Shown here piece after piece: positions 45,590 through 57,248 of a stretch of DNA of 64,000 nucleotides. Made by a program: the position numbers and the translations under genes. Within the stretch, counting starts at the first letter, position 1. Each line of letters begins with the position of its first letter. The notes beneath the pieces were generated by a model that was given only the letters and a program-made list of their open reading frames with translations, was not told the origin of the DNA and ran no database searches. The DNA comes from Cristatella mucedo (lineage: Eukaryota; Bryozoa; Phylactolaemata; Cristatellidae): the NCBI GenBank assembly GCA_009760855.2, contig WPIO01000003.1, forward strand, positions 3,158,001 to 3,222,000. The letters run 5' to 3'.

Positions 45590-46060
45590 CAAGCGGTTAC
45601 TTTTGGAGGATACTTCAACATTCACATTGAAAACCCTAACAGCAGTCAGGTCCGCTCTCTACTTGACTGGCTGGAGAACTTTAGGTTGGTCCAAAAATTC
45701 AACCATACCACTTCTATATGTGGCCATACACTACAGCTCGTTATTACTATTGATGTCTGCCGTAAGGTCTTTTTAGTGCTGGCGATCTCGTATCCTTGAC
45801 CGGTCTAGTTAACTCTTCATGTTCCACTTTAATTGCATGTGAAGATCGAGTTAATCCGGTAACGCAAATCGACAGCATTGATCCAGTGAAGTTTTTGAGC
45901 TCTGTACGTAATGCGAGTCTTCCTGATCTGAACCCAGATTCAGTCAACAGCCTACATACCTTCACCTATTTAGTAAACATGAAACTTATGAGCACCCATT
46001 CCGATCGTGCTCTTATTTATTCTGTCTGTGTACAGACTCAAAGAGATTCCTTTCAGTTTA
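45590..46060 (+). mobile_element. LINE endonuclease/linker fragment
   Basis: The plus strand encodes GYFNIHIENPNSSQVRSLL, then DWLENFRLVQKFNHTTS, CGHTLQLVIT and, after a frameshift, SSCSTLIA ... ASLPDLNPDSVNSL. This matches the C-terminal part of the apurinic-type endonuclease of CR1/Jockey-group ORF2 (G-D-F-N-I-H, then ...H-x-x-G-H-T-L-D-L-V-I-T) and the linker after it. The key D of GDFN is replaced by Y. It is the only endonuclease-region fragment I saw. The open minus frame at 45747-45965 is its antisense shadow. Confidence 0.75.
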
Positions 46061-46714
46061 CCTAGCAATTGCGAACAATGCACCGTGAAAAGTGTAGACT
46101 TAACAGCTAATTTTCGGAAGAGCATGATTTTTATTTATTTCTGGGCTCCTAATGAGGAAGATTGCAACAGCTAGGAGGATATCTAGTGAAAGCCCAAGTG
46201 AGAGCACGTTCAAAATAAAATTTTGAGGCCGTCGTGTGTACCGCGATTGGGGCTTGGGTTTTCCAATCTGCAAAATTTGTGGTGTTATTTATCAGCTTCG
46301 TATTCTTTCTGCACTCCCAAAGATTGAACTGATTACCAAATGACATATCGTCATCCCATAACACGTGATAATTAAAAAGGAACTACAAATATACCTGTTC
46401 CGCATGGAATTCACTTTGTCTCTGTGACAATTCTTGTTTTGTGTGTTTAGTAATGATGTCTGACAATTTTTATTTACTACGACTTACACTGAAACGAAAT
46501 GCGTTTGAAAAATCTCGATGGTGTGACTTTTGTCCTGTCTGCTTTTTCGCTTATGTATGACTAAGTAAGAGCTAAATTACCTGGTAGTTCTACACTAACC
46601 TTTGGTTGCTAGTCTTATTTTTCATTTTTACTGCCTTAAGTCTGTTCACTGAGAGCCAAAGCTAAATTTTTAAGTCATTTAAACCATTTAAACCATTTTA
46701 AAGCCTAAGCAGGA

Positions 46715-46832
46715 TACCGTGCTCCTCATTTGCTGGTGTTGTTACTGCTCATGTTGCAGCAAATTTTTAAGCACCTCAATCAAGATTCAGCTCCCTTGGA
46801 GAATTATACTGAAGACTCACTATTATTATCGT
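46715..46832 (+). mobile_element. LINE family B-like 3' tail
   Basis: gttgcagcaaatttttaagcacctc, gattcagctcccttggag and a CTATTATTATC end are a diverged family-B 3' UTR. It may be the far end of the element whose endonuclease lies at 45590. Confidence 0.55.
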
Positions 46833-48291
46833 TAAACAAATGTTAATTATGGTGTTATCGGAAAGTCAGTCGAGAACATTAAGACATCAGTGCACACCTT
46901 TTGTCGTTAGAATAATGACCGAGGAAAAATCTACTTTAAATTTTATTTTTCTCCATGTTAAAGACTCATTTTCGGTCATCTGAATTAAGCAGGGCTTTAG
47001 CAAGCAAGTTGTGCCTTAACGGATGTTTTCCCTAATTAGCATGGGGTGCAACTTTTAGTTTCCTACTTCTCTACATATACTGTATAGTCTCATGAGTAAT
47101 TGCCTAACCTTAGTCCAGAAGCCATAATTGATTTTAAGATTCAATTACAACAGATCACCAAATGAGTGGAAAGTATGTACTTGTATTAACTGAATGCATC
47201 GTCATTGCCGAGTCAAAAAAAGTTTACATCTTATTAACTGGATATTTCTGTATAGTTACTACCATATCTTCTTTGTGGCGGAAGATGAAAAGAGCCATAC
47301 TCCCTGAGTTCATTAGTCATGTTAACTTATAAATAATAACATTTGATCAAGTTATTATTGTGGTTATTTTTCCTTGAATAAATTTTCTCAATCCAAAATA
47401 ATTCGATCGAGAAAAATACACGGTATATCTTAACCTAAAGAGAAAGTATTTGTATATCGAAACTATATTGAGAAAGTCCTGTTAGAGCAACACAATGACA
47501 GAGTTTTTAAGCTTCGATTTTGGAGAGGATTGAGTTATTAGCGGCAGAGGTGTCTCATTAAGTAAAGTCAAATAAGCATGCCCTTATTCAAAGAGAACAG
47601 TCTTATGATTTTAAGACACAGATCTTAAAACTAACCTCATTTTTTGAATAACTATGGTTTGCACATCAAAAGAGTTATATAACTCTACCACACATCAGAT
47701 CTGCCGGAACACCAGTAATATTTTTGTATTCATCTGACTCCGTTCGTTGGTTTTAAGGAATCTGTGAAGCCCAGGCTATATTTCCTAAAAACCACGGAGG
47801 TCTTACACAGCAATGTGGAGCGTGCCATCCCTACCCAAGAGCCGCCGGTTGACATTGTCAGACGTGGTAGTATTTCACCCGTCAAGGGCCCGGACAGTTA
47901 AACTTTAGCTGAGCGAATCAGTGCAGACAAAGTCTGATACAATTGAAGAAAAGACGGCTAAATCAAGTATGTCCACTACGGCTGAACTAAAGATGGCAGG
48001 CGCGTCACGGCTAGCCACGAACATTATTGATTAGCAGTGGTAGCTCTAATGAAGCAAGCAGTTAGTGCTGCAGAGCTGTAAGGTTAGGCATATTCAAGAT
48101 AGTAACACCATGCATCGGGCATAGTCCATAGGAATGGCTGAAAATCATCAAGTCACGTCGTCTGCCGATCTGGTAAACTACGTAGAGATGTTTTATATAT
48201 TGACTGGATGCATGTGTGAGGTTGCACCGCATTATGAGACGGCCTCGAATCCTACATAGGCTGTTGTGAAAGTTCCTAATAAGCTGAAGCT
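46833..48291. other. Unassigned stretch
   Basis: Nothing recognised. The minus frame 48062-48385 overlaps a SINE and is not credible as a gene. Confidence 0.5.
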
Positions 48292-48440
48292 TGTCGAGCT
48301 GCTTTGGTCCAGTGGTTAAGGTGTTCGCCCTCACCATGTCCTGGCTGAGGTCGTGGGCTCGAGCGCCGAGGCATATGTGAAGCACCTGAATAGAGATTAG
48401 GCTCTCTTGAGGCGCTATAGCAATGAATTTTATTTATTTG
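48292..48440 (+). mobile_element. tRNA-derived SINE family V
   Basis: The A-box region is tttggtccagtggttaagg and the B-box region is tcgtgggctcgagcgccg. The 3' end gaatagagattaggctctct, gaggcgctatagcaatgaat runs into TTTATTTATTT. That 3' end resembles the LINE B terminus. Confidence 0.8.
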
Positions 48441-49314
48441 CTTAAGCCTAATTTCGAAAACTTCCCATTCCTTATTAAAGCCTCATTTTTTTAAATTCAC
48501 TGGAATCTGGTTGGCATAAGAGTTACCTTATTTACCTTTAGATTTGATAATGGCCACTGTAAGACTTATCGATCAAGTACTGCCATGCTAGTTATAGAAG
48601 TTATATCTATAATTGGCGAGTGCATTATTCAAGTGAAAAAATATGTTATGCTTGAGGCTTGGCTAGTCGAACCGAATAGACAAGGCTTCTGGAAGTGGGT
48701 CATTTTCTCATACTGGCTAATTTCTTCAATCATCGATGGTTGGCATAATCAATTCTTATTCTCTAGCAAATGCATTTTTTCTATTTGAAATCTAAAAGAC
48801 CTTACAGCCTTTTATGGTCCGTTTGAATTCTTGTCTAGTGACTCATGCGATGTTTTTTAGAACACGCTATAACCATTCAGAAAAGTAGGAAAACTAGACT
48901 TTAAATGGCCCTTAAACGAAATCTGTAGGTAAGGGGAATCTCAACGCTAAAGCCATACTAAAATTACATAGCCTAGACATTTTCTGTGAAATTATTGGCA
49001 AGCAACTAATTGGGTACAACCAAACAGATAAGAAGAACAAGGTGTCGGAATCTTCGGAAATGAAAAATGGAAACCCTAAAATTAGATTGTCACCCTGTCC
49101 TTGGTTTTAAATACCAATTACTGTAAGTTAATGATACTAATAAAAATGGGATAGTTGTTAGTAAAATGATGCACCGAAGTTATGTTTCATTTTATTCAAC
49201 TAAATTAGTGGCTAAAATTGTTAAATCAGGAAAACATGAGGATCTTCAATAGTAACTCAAATATCTTAACCAGTGATATTGTCCAACTTACCATTTTCCC
49301 TTCTGCGTATAGCG

Positions 49315-49315
<1 letters not shown>
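48441..49315. other. Unassigned stretch
   Basis: The plus frame 48585-48788 is hydrophobic in part but has no recognised family. Nothing else was seen. Confidence 0.45.

Positions 49316-49346
<31 letters not shown>
49316..49346. repeat. TA dinucleotide microsatellite
   Basis: About 15 TA units. Confidence 0.92.
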
Positions 49347-49350
<4 letters not shown>

Positions 49351-49734
49351 AAAAGTCGAGGATTTATTTATCACCATGCATTTCATGCTTGTCGGTCGTC
49401 GGGTGGAAATTAATTTAGGAACACAACTTTCACATTTCGGGCAGATGCAACGTAAGATATTTTCTTAGAGCTCAATATGAGGAATGTGTTTTGCAATGTC
49501 TGGGTGACATACTTTTTGCCCATAAGCACTAAGTAGGGTTCGTCATTGCTAAATTTTAAACAGTTGTTATGCATCAAAGAACAAATTTCACAAATATATG
49601 CAGTAAGACTACTCTGAGATTTTAACATACCGAAAGAAGATAGACCTTAAGTACCGGCACTGTTTTATGTCATTTGAATAGAAAGGAATGCATAGATTTA
49701 CCTTGGGGGTGACATTTGCACAAGTGAGAGTGTA

Positions 49735-49822
49735 GTGAGCCGTGATGGCAACTCAGGTAAGGGGGTTTATTTTCCCCGACCTCGGTCCAGAGGTCGCTCG
49801 TTCAAATCTTTATGAGGGCGAA
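49735..49822 (+). mobile_element. tRNA-derived SINE family W, 3'-truncated
   Basis: gtgagccgtgatggcaactcagg and tcggtccagaggtcgctcgttcaaatc keep the two promoter-box regions. The family-W body after the tRNA part is absent. Confidence 0.6.
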
Positions 49823-50389
49823 ACAACGTAATTTAGAGGTTCATTAGAAAATTGTGATACCTTTTAACATCAGTGCTCCGAAGTCTACCGCATGAATCAC
49901 GTATCATGATTGGGTTAAATTCAGGAGTGTGCTCCAACTATAGCCGCCAGTAGTTTTATGCACTTTTATTCAGAACGGATATTTTTTAAAGGTCAATCCT
50001 AGCAGTAATTGTTCCAAATTATTAGAATGACGGCGACAATTCTGACGATGAGAGTCAAAGGGAGAAGGCCCTACCTAAATATTAAATGTTTTTGCTCTAC
50101 TACAGACGGTAGGCTAACTCAAACATTCCTGTAGTTCATAGCTTTAGCAATAAGCATCGCTAGTATGCGGATGCTTGTGCTTGGTAGTTTAATAAGCCTT
50201 TCTGCATGTATCCTTCACAGATTCAGCCTTGACGAGTCAGCATCCAAGACTTTGATGTAAATTTGAGCTGTCTCAGTTCAGGAATTATGTGCACAAACAA
50301 TATCAGTACTTTCCTATGCACTAACCATTTTCCTCATTATTTTATATGGACCAAAACTTTAGAATGCATTGAAAGATTCATGATTTTTC
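49823..50389. other. Unassigned stretch
   Basis: Nothing recognised upstream of the LINE at 50390. Confidence 0.5.
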
Positions 50390-51347
50390 TAAAACTAAAT
50401 AAGATAAGAAAAACTTACTTGTTATAGGCAAATCCAGTGTGATTCAAAATTTGGAAAGGCTGAAGCTCAAAATTGGCTCTGCCAGCATATCTCCCGTTGA
50501 ATCAGCTCAACATCTATGTGTCATGTTCCAAAGTGAACTCTCGTTAGACGACCACATCAGCTCCACAATCAAGTCTGCCTACGTTCAGCTACATAACATT
50601 GCTAAAATTCAGGCTATTTTAGATAAGGATACCACTTCTCAGTTGGTCTATGCATTTGTGACTGTCCGTCTTGACTTGTGTAACTCAAAGCTTGCTGGCT
50701 TACCGGCATGTGCAATCAGGCGATTACAGCTAGTGCAAACCTCTGCAGCTAGGCTTGGCTGTCGTGAGCGTCGCAGTTGCCACTTCACACCACTTGTCGC
50801 CGACCTGCACCGGCTACCAATCAAAGCAACGGATTGACTTCAAGGATTTGTCGCTCACTTTTAGGTCACCTGATTCTGTGGCTCCAGCCTATCTCTCAGA
50901 TCTACTCCCCGACCAGGCCAAGCATCGTACCTCCCGCTTATTGGAATCCAACAGTCTACCAATACCTCTTACTAACCTCAAATCCTTTGGAGACCATGCA
51001 TATAGTTCGTATGCTCCCTAAACCTGGAACTCCCTACCGAATTGCGTCAGAACATCCCCTAACTTGACCACATTTAAAAGAACTTAAAACACCTATTTAG
51101 GACTGCATTTAGTGGGTCTCTGATTTGTCTTGCATGTGCTTGCGTGTGCTGACACTGTGCATGCAGCCACTAACCACATTTGCATACTGACCAGTGAATG
51201 TCACCCCTAACCATATTATTCATGTTGTTTACCAAGGATGATATTATCAGCCATTCAATCGCGTTTCCCTTTGCAGCAAATGGATAGTGCCTAGAAAGAG
51301 ATTGGGTTCTCTGAGGGCTCTCAATCAAGTGCATTATTATTATTATT
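50390..51347 (+). mobile_element. LINE family B, best-preserved coding copy
   Basis: Frame 50439-50837 (132 codons) reads LERLKLKIGSASISPVESAQ, LDDHISSTIKSAYVQLHNIA, LDKDTTSQLVYAFVTVRLDL and CAIRRLQLVQTSAARLGCRE, then LVADLHRLPI. This is the reverse-transcriptase thumb and C-terminus of CR1/Jockey-group ORF2. Frames 50755-51067 continue with LSLTFRSPDSVAPAYLSDLL. The 3' UTR (tttgcagcaaatggatagtgc, gattgggttctctgagggc) and a TTATTATTATTATT tail end at 51347. It lacks the palm YADD and all 5' sequence. Confidence 0.9.
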
Positions 51348-51624
51348 ATCATAAAAGCATATTTTGCTTTGAATAGCTAAAAAACCAGTTATTGGTGACA
51401 TTTGGTCAGTCACCAAAAGTTGCTAAAAGATGTAAATTATTGTAGAAGTTGGAACTTAATGATGATAACTGTAAGCTATGTGGACAAGGCATGTGGACGA
51501 CACTGGCACAATACTTTTCATTATTTAAAAAAATACATCCATGACATCCGGTCTACATTGGCAAAAACAAGATATATAGCATATTAACTATAAATTATAA
51601 CACCTTTGAATAATCAAACTTCTA

Positions 51625-51742
51625 TCCAGGTGCTCAATATATGACACAGGGCTAAAGCCCACTACTTCATGTATCAAAGGTAAGGGACCTTGACCTCAGT
51701 CATCAAAGGTGAGTGCTTTAACTGCTGGGCCAAATGAGGCAG
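51625..51742 (-). mobile_element. tRNA-derived SINE family V, holding the left duplication breakpoint
   Basis: The minus strand reads tttggcccagcagttaaagcactc, then tagtgggctttagccc and a caggtgctcaatat-like 3' part. Only its 5' (tRNA-start) end, from about 51695, is shared with the second copy of the 3.2-kb duplication at 58489. Confidence 0.6.
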
Positions 51743-52084
51743 CAACTAAAACTTAAGATACAAGCACTGTTCTTATAATTGCTGCTATCTTTTTGTCTAC
51801 TGGCATATATTGATTTTATTGTGAAAAAGACACGTGATTCTACACTAGAATGAGTCTTATTTGTACCTGAAACTACGATCTAGTCTCAGGAACAAAGATT
51901 AAAGTGCTGCTATCTACCATTAAACGTCTAGTTCCCAAGTCACCGACTTTTCAGTTATGTTTTCATGAAAGCAGTACATCGTTTTCCAAGCAATCTTATA
52001 AGAATGATAGATAAGACTATGGATATTGTCCAAACAGTAAAAGCGCCACCGAACATATTGTCCGTTTCTCATTCCGTTCTTTAA

Positions 52085-52510
52085 TTTTCAAGTTCAATCA
52101 ATTAACTAGTGAATTCATCTCAAAGCTCATTTCCATCTGTAAGAAGCCTACTAGCTGTTCCATTCCTCCACTTAAAGACCGTTGGCGACGGGAGCATTCG
52201 CTCTGCAGGTCCTAGACTGTGGAACTCACTTCCACAGTTCTTACGCAACGACAACTACTCTCCTACTGCCGACTATGGTTCATCTTTTTCAGCGGTACTG
52301 AGCTGCTACTTCCACGCTACTCATTACCTCAACTGCTCTCCTGACTCAGCTGTACTTCCCACTTTCTCTTTGTTGCGTGAGACGAAGTCAGTTGGCTACA
52401 TAATGCGTACCGAAAGCCGCTTGGGCGGTGAGTGGGCTATACAAAACTCTCCTGCATAACACCCACATGGTCTTCATGACTTTGTGGAGTTACAGACGGA
52501 GATACATTAC
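52085..52510 (+). mobile_element. LINE family A 3' end (duplication copy 1)
   Basis: The open frame 52109-52459 (116 codons) encodes LLAVPFLHLKTVGDGSIRSA, GPRLWNSLPQFLRNDNYSP and then ATHYLNCSPDSAVLPTFSLL, the extreme C-terminus of a CR1/Jockey-group ORF2. After the stop come cacccacatggtctt and gagatacattacattac, the family-A end. The frame is intact here and in the second copy, but the rest of the element is missing. Confidence 0.87.
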
Positions 52511-53407
52511 ATTACTAGCCATTAAGATCTTTAAATCTACTGCTTTCCCTCTGTAATCCCAAGATTCTTCCCTGCTCTTTGTCGCAGTTGTTGTAATGCC
52601 AATTGCTAAGAAGTCCACAATATACCGGGCGAACTTTTTATTTAGCTTCTGCTCAGTGTCCCTGCTGCTGTTCCTGTAAAAGACATGTGTCCGACTGGCG
52701 TCAGACCCAGTTCCGTGTCATTTAAACAATAAATTATTACTATGTAACTTACGTTCAAATGCTAGAGATTATTACTCCGCCAAGTCTCCCTTGTTGTTAT
52801 TTATATTGACCTTGGAAATGCTGACTGTGGTATATTCTAAGACTGTGTTTTGCAAGAAGTCTTGACTCGGCATACTACTGCTGATAACCATGTTCATTCA
52901 AGAATATATTCGCCATTCTTACATGATTAGTTAGTTCGTCAAGAACGAAATAAAAATTCCTAAATATGATTATGATTGTTCCTATGATTAGTTTTTGTGC
53001 CCTACATTGGCGACGTGTTTTGGGCATTTTCTCAGTTGAGTACCTCGGAGAGCTTACAGCAGACGGCAACCGTAATCCATTGCCATATGCGGTTTCTGGT
53101 TGCCCAGAGTATATGCTAGGTACCTGATTGGACCAATTGACGCTTTTCCCCTGTCAATTCAATTCCTGAGCTCTACCTTAGCTTCTGCGACCGGGATTCC
53201 AAGCCGTGAATGTCGCATTCACCACGGTGCATCACTGTCAACACCCGGCAGATTAGATGTCAAGCAGATACCGTAGCGAGATGAAGGCCTCCTTGCTAAC
53301 TTGTAGGTTTCTCCTTTTTTTTCAACCAAGCGTACTGCTCGGTGCTACATTTAATAATTAGTTTATAAATCGTCCCGACTGCTCTTTGGGCCGTCTTAGT
53401 TTAACTA

Positions 53408-53552
53408 CCGCACTCATTTAGTGTAGGAATTAAAGCGTTCCCCTCGACCAAGATCAAAGTGGATGTATTTGACAGCCGAGGTCGTAGGCTCGATCCCCAT
53501 GATCTTTATGAAGTGCCTGAATAAAGATGAAGTTCCTATAGCTCTACGTTGG
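53408..53552 (+). mobile_element. tRNA-derived SINE-like unit, family V variant
   Basis: tttagtgtaggaattaaagc (A-box region), gaggtcgtaggctcgatcccc (B-box region) and gtgcctgaataaagatgaagttc (family-V-like 3' part). A homologous unit lies at 60338-60476 in the second duplication copy, so it was present before duplication. Confidence 0.6.
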
Positions 53553-54894
53553 CCCAGCTTCCCGGAAGGTGGCTCATGGACCACAATATTTCTGTCGCGA
53601 ATCAATATTTTCATTCTTTAGCTTGTGGCTGCCCTACTAATGGTAGTACTCTATAATCGGCCTCACCGGTCAGGGGCTATTTGTTGTGACTAAATTCAAT
53701 TTGAATTACATACAACCAAGCTCTAGTAATTTGAGGCTCATACGCTTGCACTTTCCCCTAATCCAAAAGCCCGGAACTAAGTATTAATTGCAATCACCAT
53801 ATCTCTGTAATTTAAGAATTGCAAGAACTCAGAAAAAACTTATGTGGTTGCTAAAATCGATACACACTCATATGTATTAATTGTTGCGTATTTTCCTCTA
53901 CATGCTAATAATGTACTAGCACCTACAAATAACTAAAATGATTCGTTTTAAGCCAATATATGATAATTTAAAAAACTCCTGAAACGAAGCTTCGCAAACG
54001 TATTCCTATTGCCACATCTTCTAACTTGCGTGCAAATTTGAATAATTCTCAAAGCAACTCCTACGCAGTTGCTTCTATGTTTTCACTAAAATCTATCTGA
54101 TCCCGTAATATCTGTGTATAATATTTTTTGACCTGAACCTGGGAGGCGTTTGACCCACTGATAGAAAACTATCAACACATCTTCGCTCTAGCCTAGATCT
54201 GGCTACATTATTGTCGTAGCATACTGAGATACATGCTCGATCACTCCCTTCGCCCTCCACTGGCCCAAGCATGTTTTGCAAGCAGGCAATAAAAAGATAT
54301 GGTTGAGTGAGAAGATGGGAAAGAAGACTCGTGATGGAAACGCATATAGAGAAAGGTATTTGTTTCGAAATAATTTGATGAAAATTCGACTTAACAATTA
54401 AATACTTTATTTCAAGCACAGAAACATGTCCGTACCGAAGCTAAGAATGAGTACTTGGCTCACGTTCAAACCAGAGAGCACATTTGAACCCAATAATACC
54501 CGGATATTATCGATCCTTTGTTTTATGCTTATCGCACTCAATAGTTACTGAACAAATAGCTATTTAGTTTTTGCCGTCAGTATTAGCGTTGCATCAAAAT
54601 TTATGTTGACTTATCAAACTAGACCGTATTAGGCTAATGAAATGACCACGATCGTATTCAATGACTGAAAAACCTTACGTTCTGTTTGCATAGTAGAAAA
54701 GTAAACCATCGCCGGTGCCTAAAATAAGGTAGTATTTCCTTGATATGCAAAAGTCGATGTCTGAATTGAAAGATATTTACAGAACTGAAACAGCTAGTCA
54801 AGACGGCGCCCTGAACGCTCAGATCCATTCAAGCAGAGAAATATCAGCATTACCAGATTTAGCACTACCAGGGAGAACGAGGCCGTGCATGACA

Positions 54895-55759
54895 GAGCTT
54901 CTACGAACATTTGAAAGGATTGCAGGGCATAATTAGATGTATTGACCTTCAAAAAATGCCCAAAAGCTCAAAAAGTTATCGTAAAAAATGCTGCTCAAAA
55001 TCTTAACACCTACAAATAGGTAATTATGAGTGAATTATCTTAGTTATAGCAGAATTATTTTAATGTATTCACTATTGCAGTGGTACTTTGCTCTTCTGTA
55101 GCTTTTGCGTACTACAAAAAACGCACGTTGATATGCAAAATGTTTGGAGGGAACCCAGTGACACTCTAGAAACTGCTCCTTATGCATTGTGGACTGCTAT
55201 CGAGCCAATGAATGGGCAGGAGAGTATCGCCCAGCTAGAATAGGCCAGTGACCTGGGCATTCCTAAGATTGGGCTAGAACAGCATGGTAGGGAGTATCGA
55301 CTGGCCCTAATGAGTCTGACACAGGTGGTCTCGACTTCTATGGCAAAGTAGGCCTCTCACAAATTTTGGGTTTTGTAGGACCCGTTTGCATGCGATGATA
55401 TGTGCTCAATAACTATACTATACCAGTTTGGTGCATTTCAAGGAGGATATATACGACAGTGACCATCGCTAATGCCTAAAGTATGTCCTAGTATCAAACA
55501 AAGAGAAATTGAAGAGTGCGATTCAAATAAACATTGTGATCGTCAGCTGTAATGAGACATGACTTGCAATTCTCACCCATACATGTAATCCCTGACTCCG
55601 CTTTTGATGTTGGTTGTCTCTTCCAGAATTAGCTAAGCCAAGAATGCACTCGCCATGGGATATTATATTTTAATCCATATATCTTTCCGCACTGCCCGGA
55701 TCTTATAGTTTCCACTCTCTGTAGAGGAAATACCGTCTTTTGGAAAACAGCAGCCACTC
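54895..55759. other. Spacer between duplication copies, left part
   Basis: Nothing recognised. No gag, protease, integrase or reverse-transcriptase frame is present. Confidence 0.5.
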
Positions 55760-55767
55760 AGAGAGAT

Positions 55768-55815
<48 letters not shown>

Positions 55816-55854
55816 GAGAGAGAGAGGGAGAGAGAGTGAGAGAGAGAGAGAGAG

Positions 55855-55892
<38 letters not shown>

Positions 55893-55942
55893 CAGACAGA
55901 GAGAGAGACAGAGACAGAGACAGAGACAGAGAGAGACAGAGA

Positions 55943-56029
<87 letters not shown>
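55760..56029. repeat. GA microsatellite, about 270 bp
   Basis: Long GA repeats are interrupted by GGGA, GTGA and GACA variants (the GACAGAGA block at ~55886-55945). The RERERE frame across it is an artefact of the repeat. Confidence 0.95.
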
Positions 56030-56194
56030 ATGTAAGATGTGTAGATCTGGATGGCAATCTCAGAGGTGGAGCTGAGGAAAGTGACTCATCCTACCCCTGT
56101 CAATAGTTACTCAACTGTTTCTTGATGTGACATCTAGGTCTTACCAATGTCGATGGCAAGCACCAGACATATAGGCTGGAGCAGTGTGACATGC

Positions 56195-56305
56195 GTACGA
56201 AAGTGTGCCAATCTCAGGCCAGAGGAAGCGTCGCCGAGTTTTCACAGCCTACGTTCCGGTCAAAATGGTGCTTCTTCAGACTGAATATTTCCAGCCAGGC
56301 CGAGG
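56195..56305. repeat. Possible retroelement end remnant
   Basis: gagttttcacagcctacgtt, ccggtcaaaatggtgcttct and tcagactg resemble a motif I have seen next to reverse-transcriptase genes in other invertebrate genomes. No coding part is visible, so the call is weak. Confidence 0.2.
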
Positions 56306-57089
56306 CAATGGGAACTGCCTTCTATCGTAACGAATGGCACCTCTTTATTGACAGCTCATCCGCGACCTGAAAACCGTACAGTAAGCTCTACAATAGAACC
56401 GTCATGAAATTTAATTAATCTCTTACTATGACTAACTCGATGAAACTAAACGAAGATTGCAAAAGGATGCCGACGTTAATGGATGCCTTGATGTAGGATG
56501 AGCTTTCTCGGAAGTTATATATGACTTAAAAATGTGGCATTCCGGAACACTCCTCAGGATCGCTTACGTATTTACCCAGCTATATTTCTCGTTGGGATAG
56601 CGCTGCACGCAATTCGAAATAACATAAGCAGCAGCACTGACCAGAATAGACCTTGCTCTCTGCCATTCACAGCCGTGTCAAGTGAGTCACCGGTAGACCA
56701 TCAGTAGGTGCTGGAGCCACCACTGAACAAGACATTGGGCATTAACAAATCATTTAGCCCAGCTCTAGACGGTCAAGAACATTCATGTACTAACGAATTT
56801 CTTCAATAAGTTAATTGAGGCAATTTTATTAGCCAGTCATTTTAATTGACTCCGGATGAAATACACGAAGTTTTTTGTTTGTCCAAGGAGCTCGGCAGCG
56901 AAAGAGGATTCAAAAGATGTGTCAATATTTTAATTGGTTCCTTTGCTATCCCTCAAACCTACGCTACGCAGAAACTTGAGTAGAGCTGGCTGAGACTATG
57001 GGTTTTGGCAGCACAGCGAACTACATAAATAGGGCAAGGCTCACATTTTCCATTCCCATCTGAATTCCTTCAATAAGAGCGCTTGGCAC
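56306..57089. other. Spacer between duplication copies, unassigned
   Basis: Nothing recognised. Confidence 0.5.
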
Positions 57090-57248
57090 AGTGAGTCGTA
57101 ATAGCCCAGGCGGTAAGATACGCGTATTCATGACTAAGTTCGTGGGTTCGAATCCTGCAGTGGGCGATATTTATTGCCAACTGCAAGTTGAGGTAGTAGC
57201 AACAAAGGCTGTTATATCGTTATACAAATTCGGCTTTTACAACGGGTA
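57090..57248 (+). mobile_element. tRNA-derived SINE family W
   Basis: gtgagtcgtaatagcccaggcgg (A-box region), gttcgtgggttcgaatcctgcag (intact B box GGTTCGAATCC), gccaactgcaagttgaggta and cgttatacaaattcggcttt follow the family-W order. Confidence 0.75.

Larger units (their letters stand above)
51695..54894 (+). repeat. 3.2-kb direct duplication, copy 1
   Basis: The whole interval is collinear with 58489-61808 in the same orientation, with scattered substitutions and small indels. Unique order markers are shared: gcaacgacaactactctcct, atggatattgtccaaacagt, gacggcaacc and the terminal agcactaccagggagaac. It carries a family-A LINE end and a SINE-like unit. It lacks the SINE found in copy 2. Confidence 0.92.

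Noticed and set aside
45747-45965. 72-codon minus-strand gene
   Set aside because: It is the antisense of a LINE endonuclease/linker fragment on the plus strand.
55836-56075. 79-codon RERERE protein
   Set aside because: It is a translation of the GA microsatellite.
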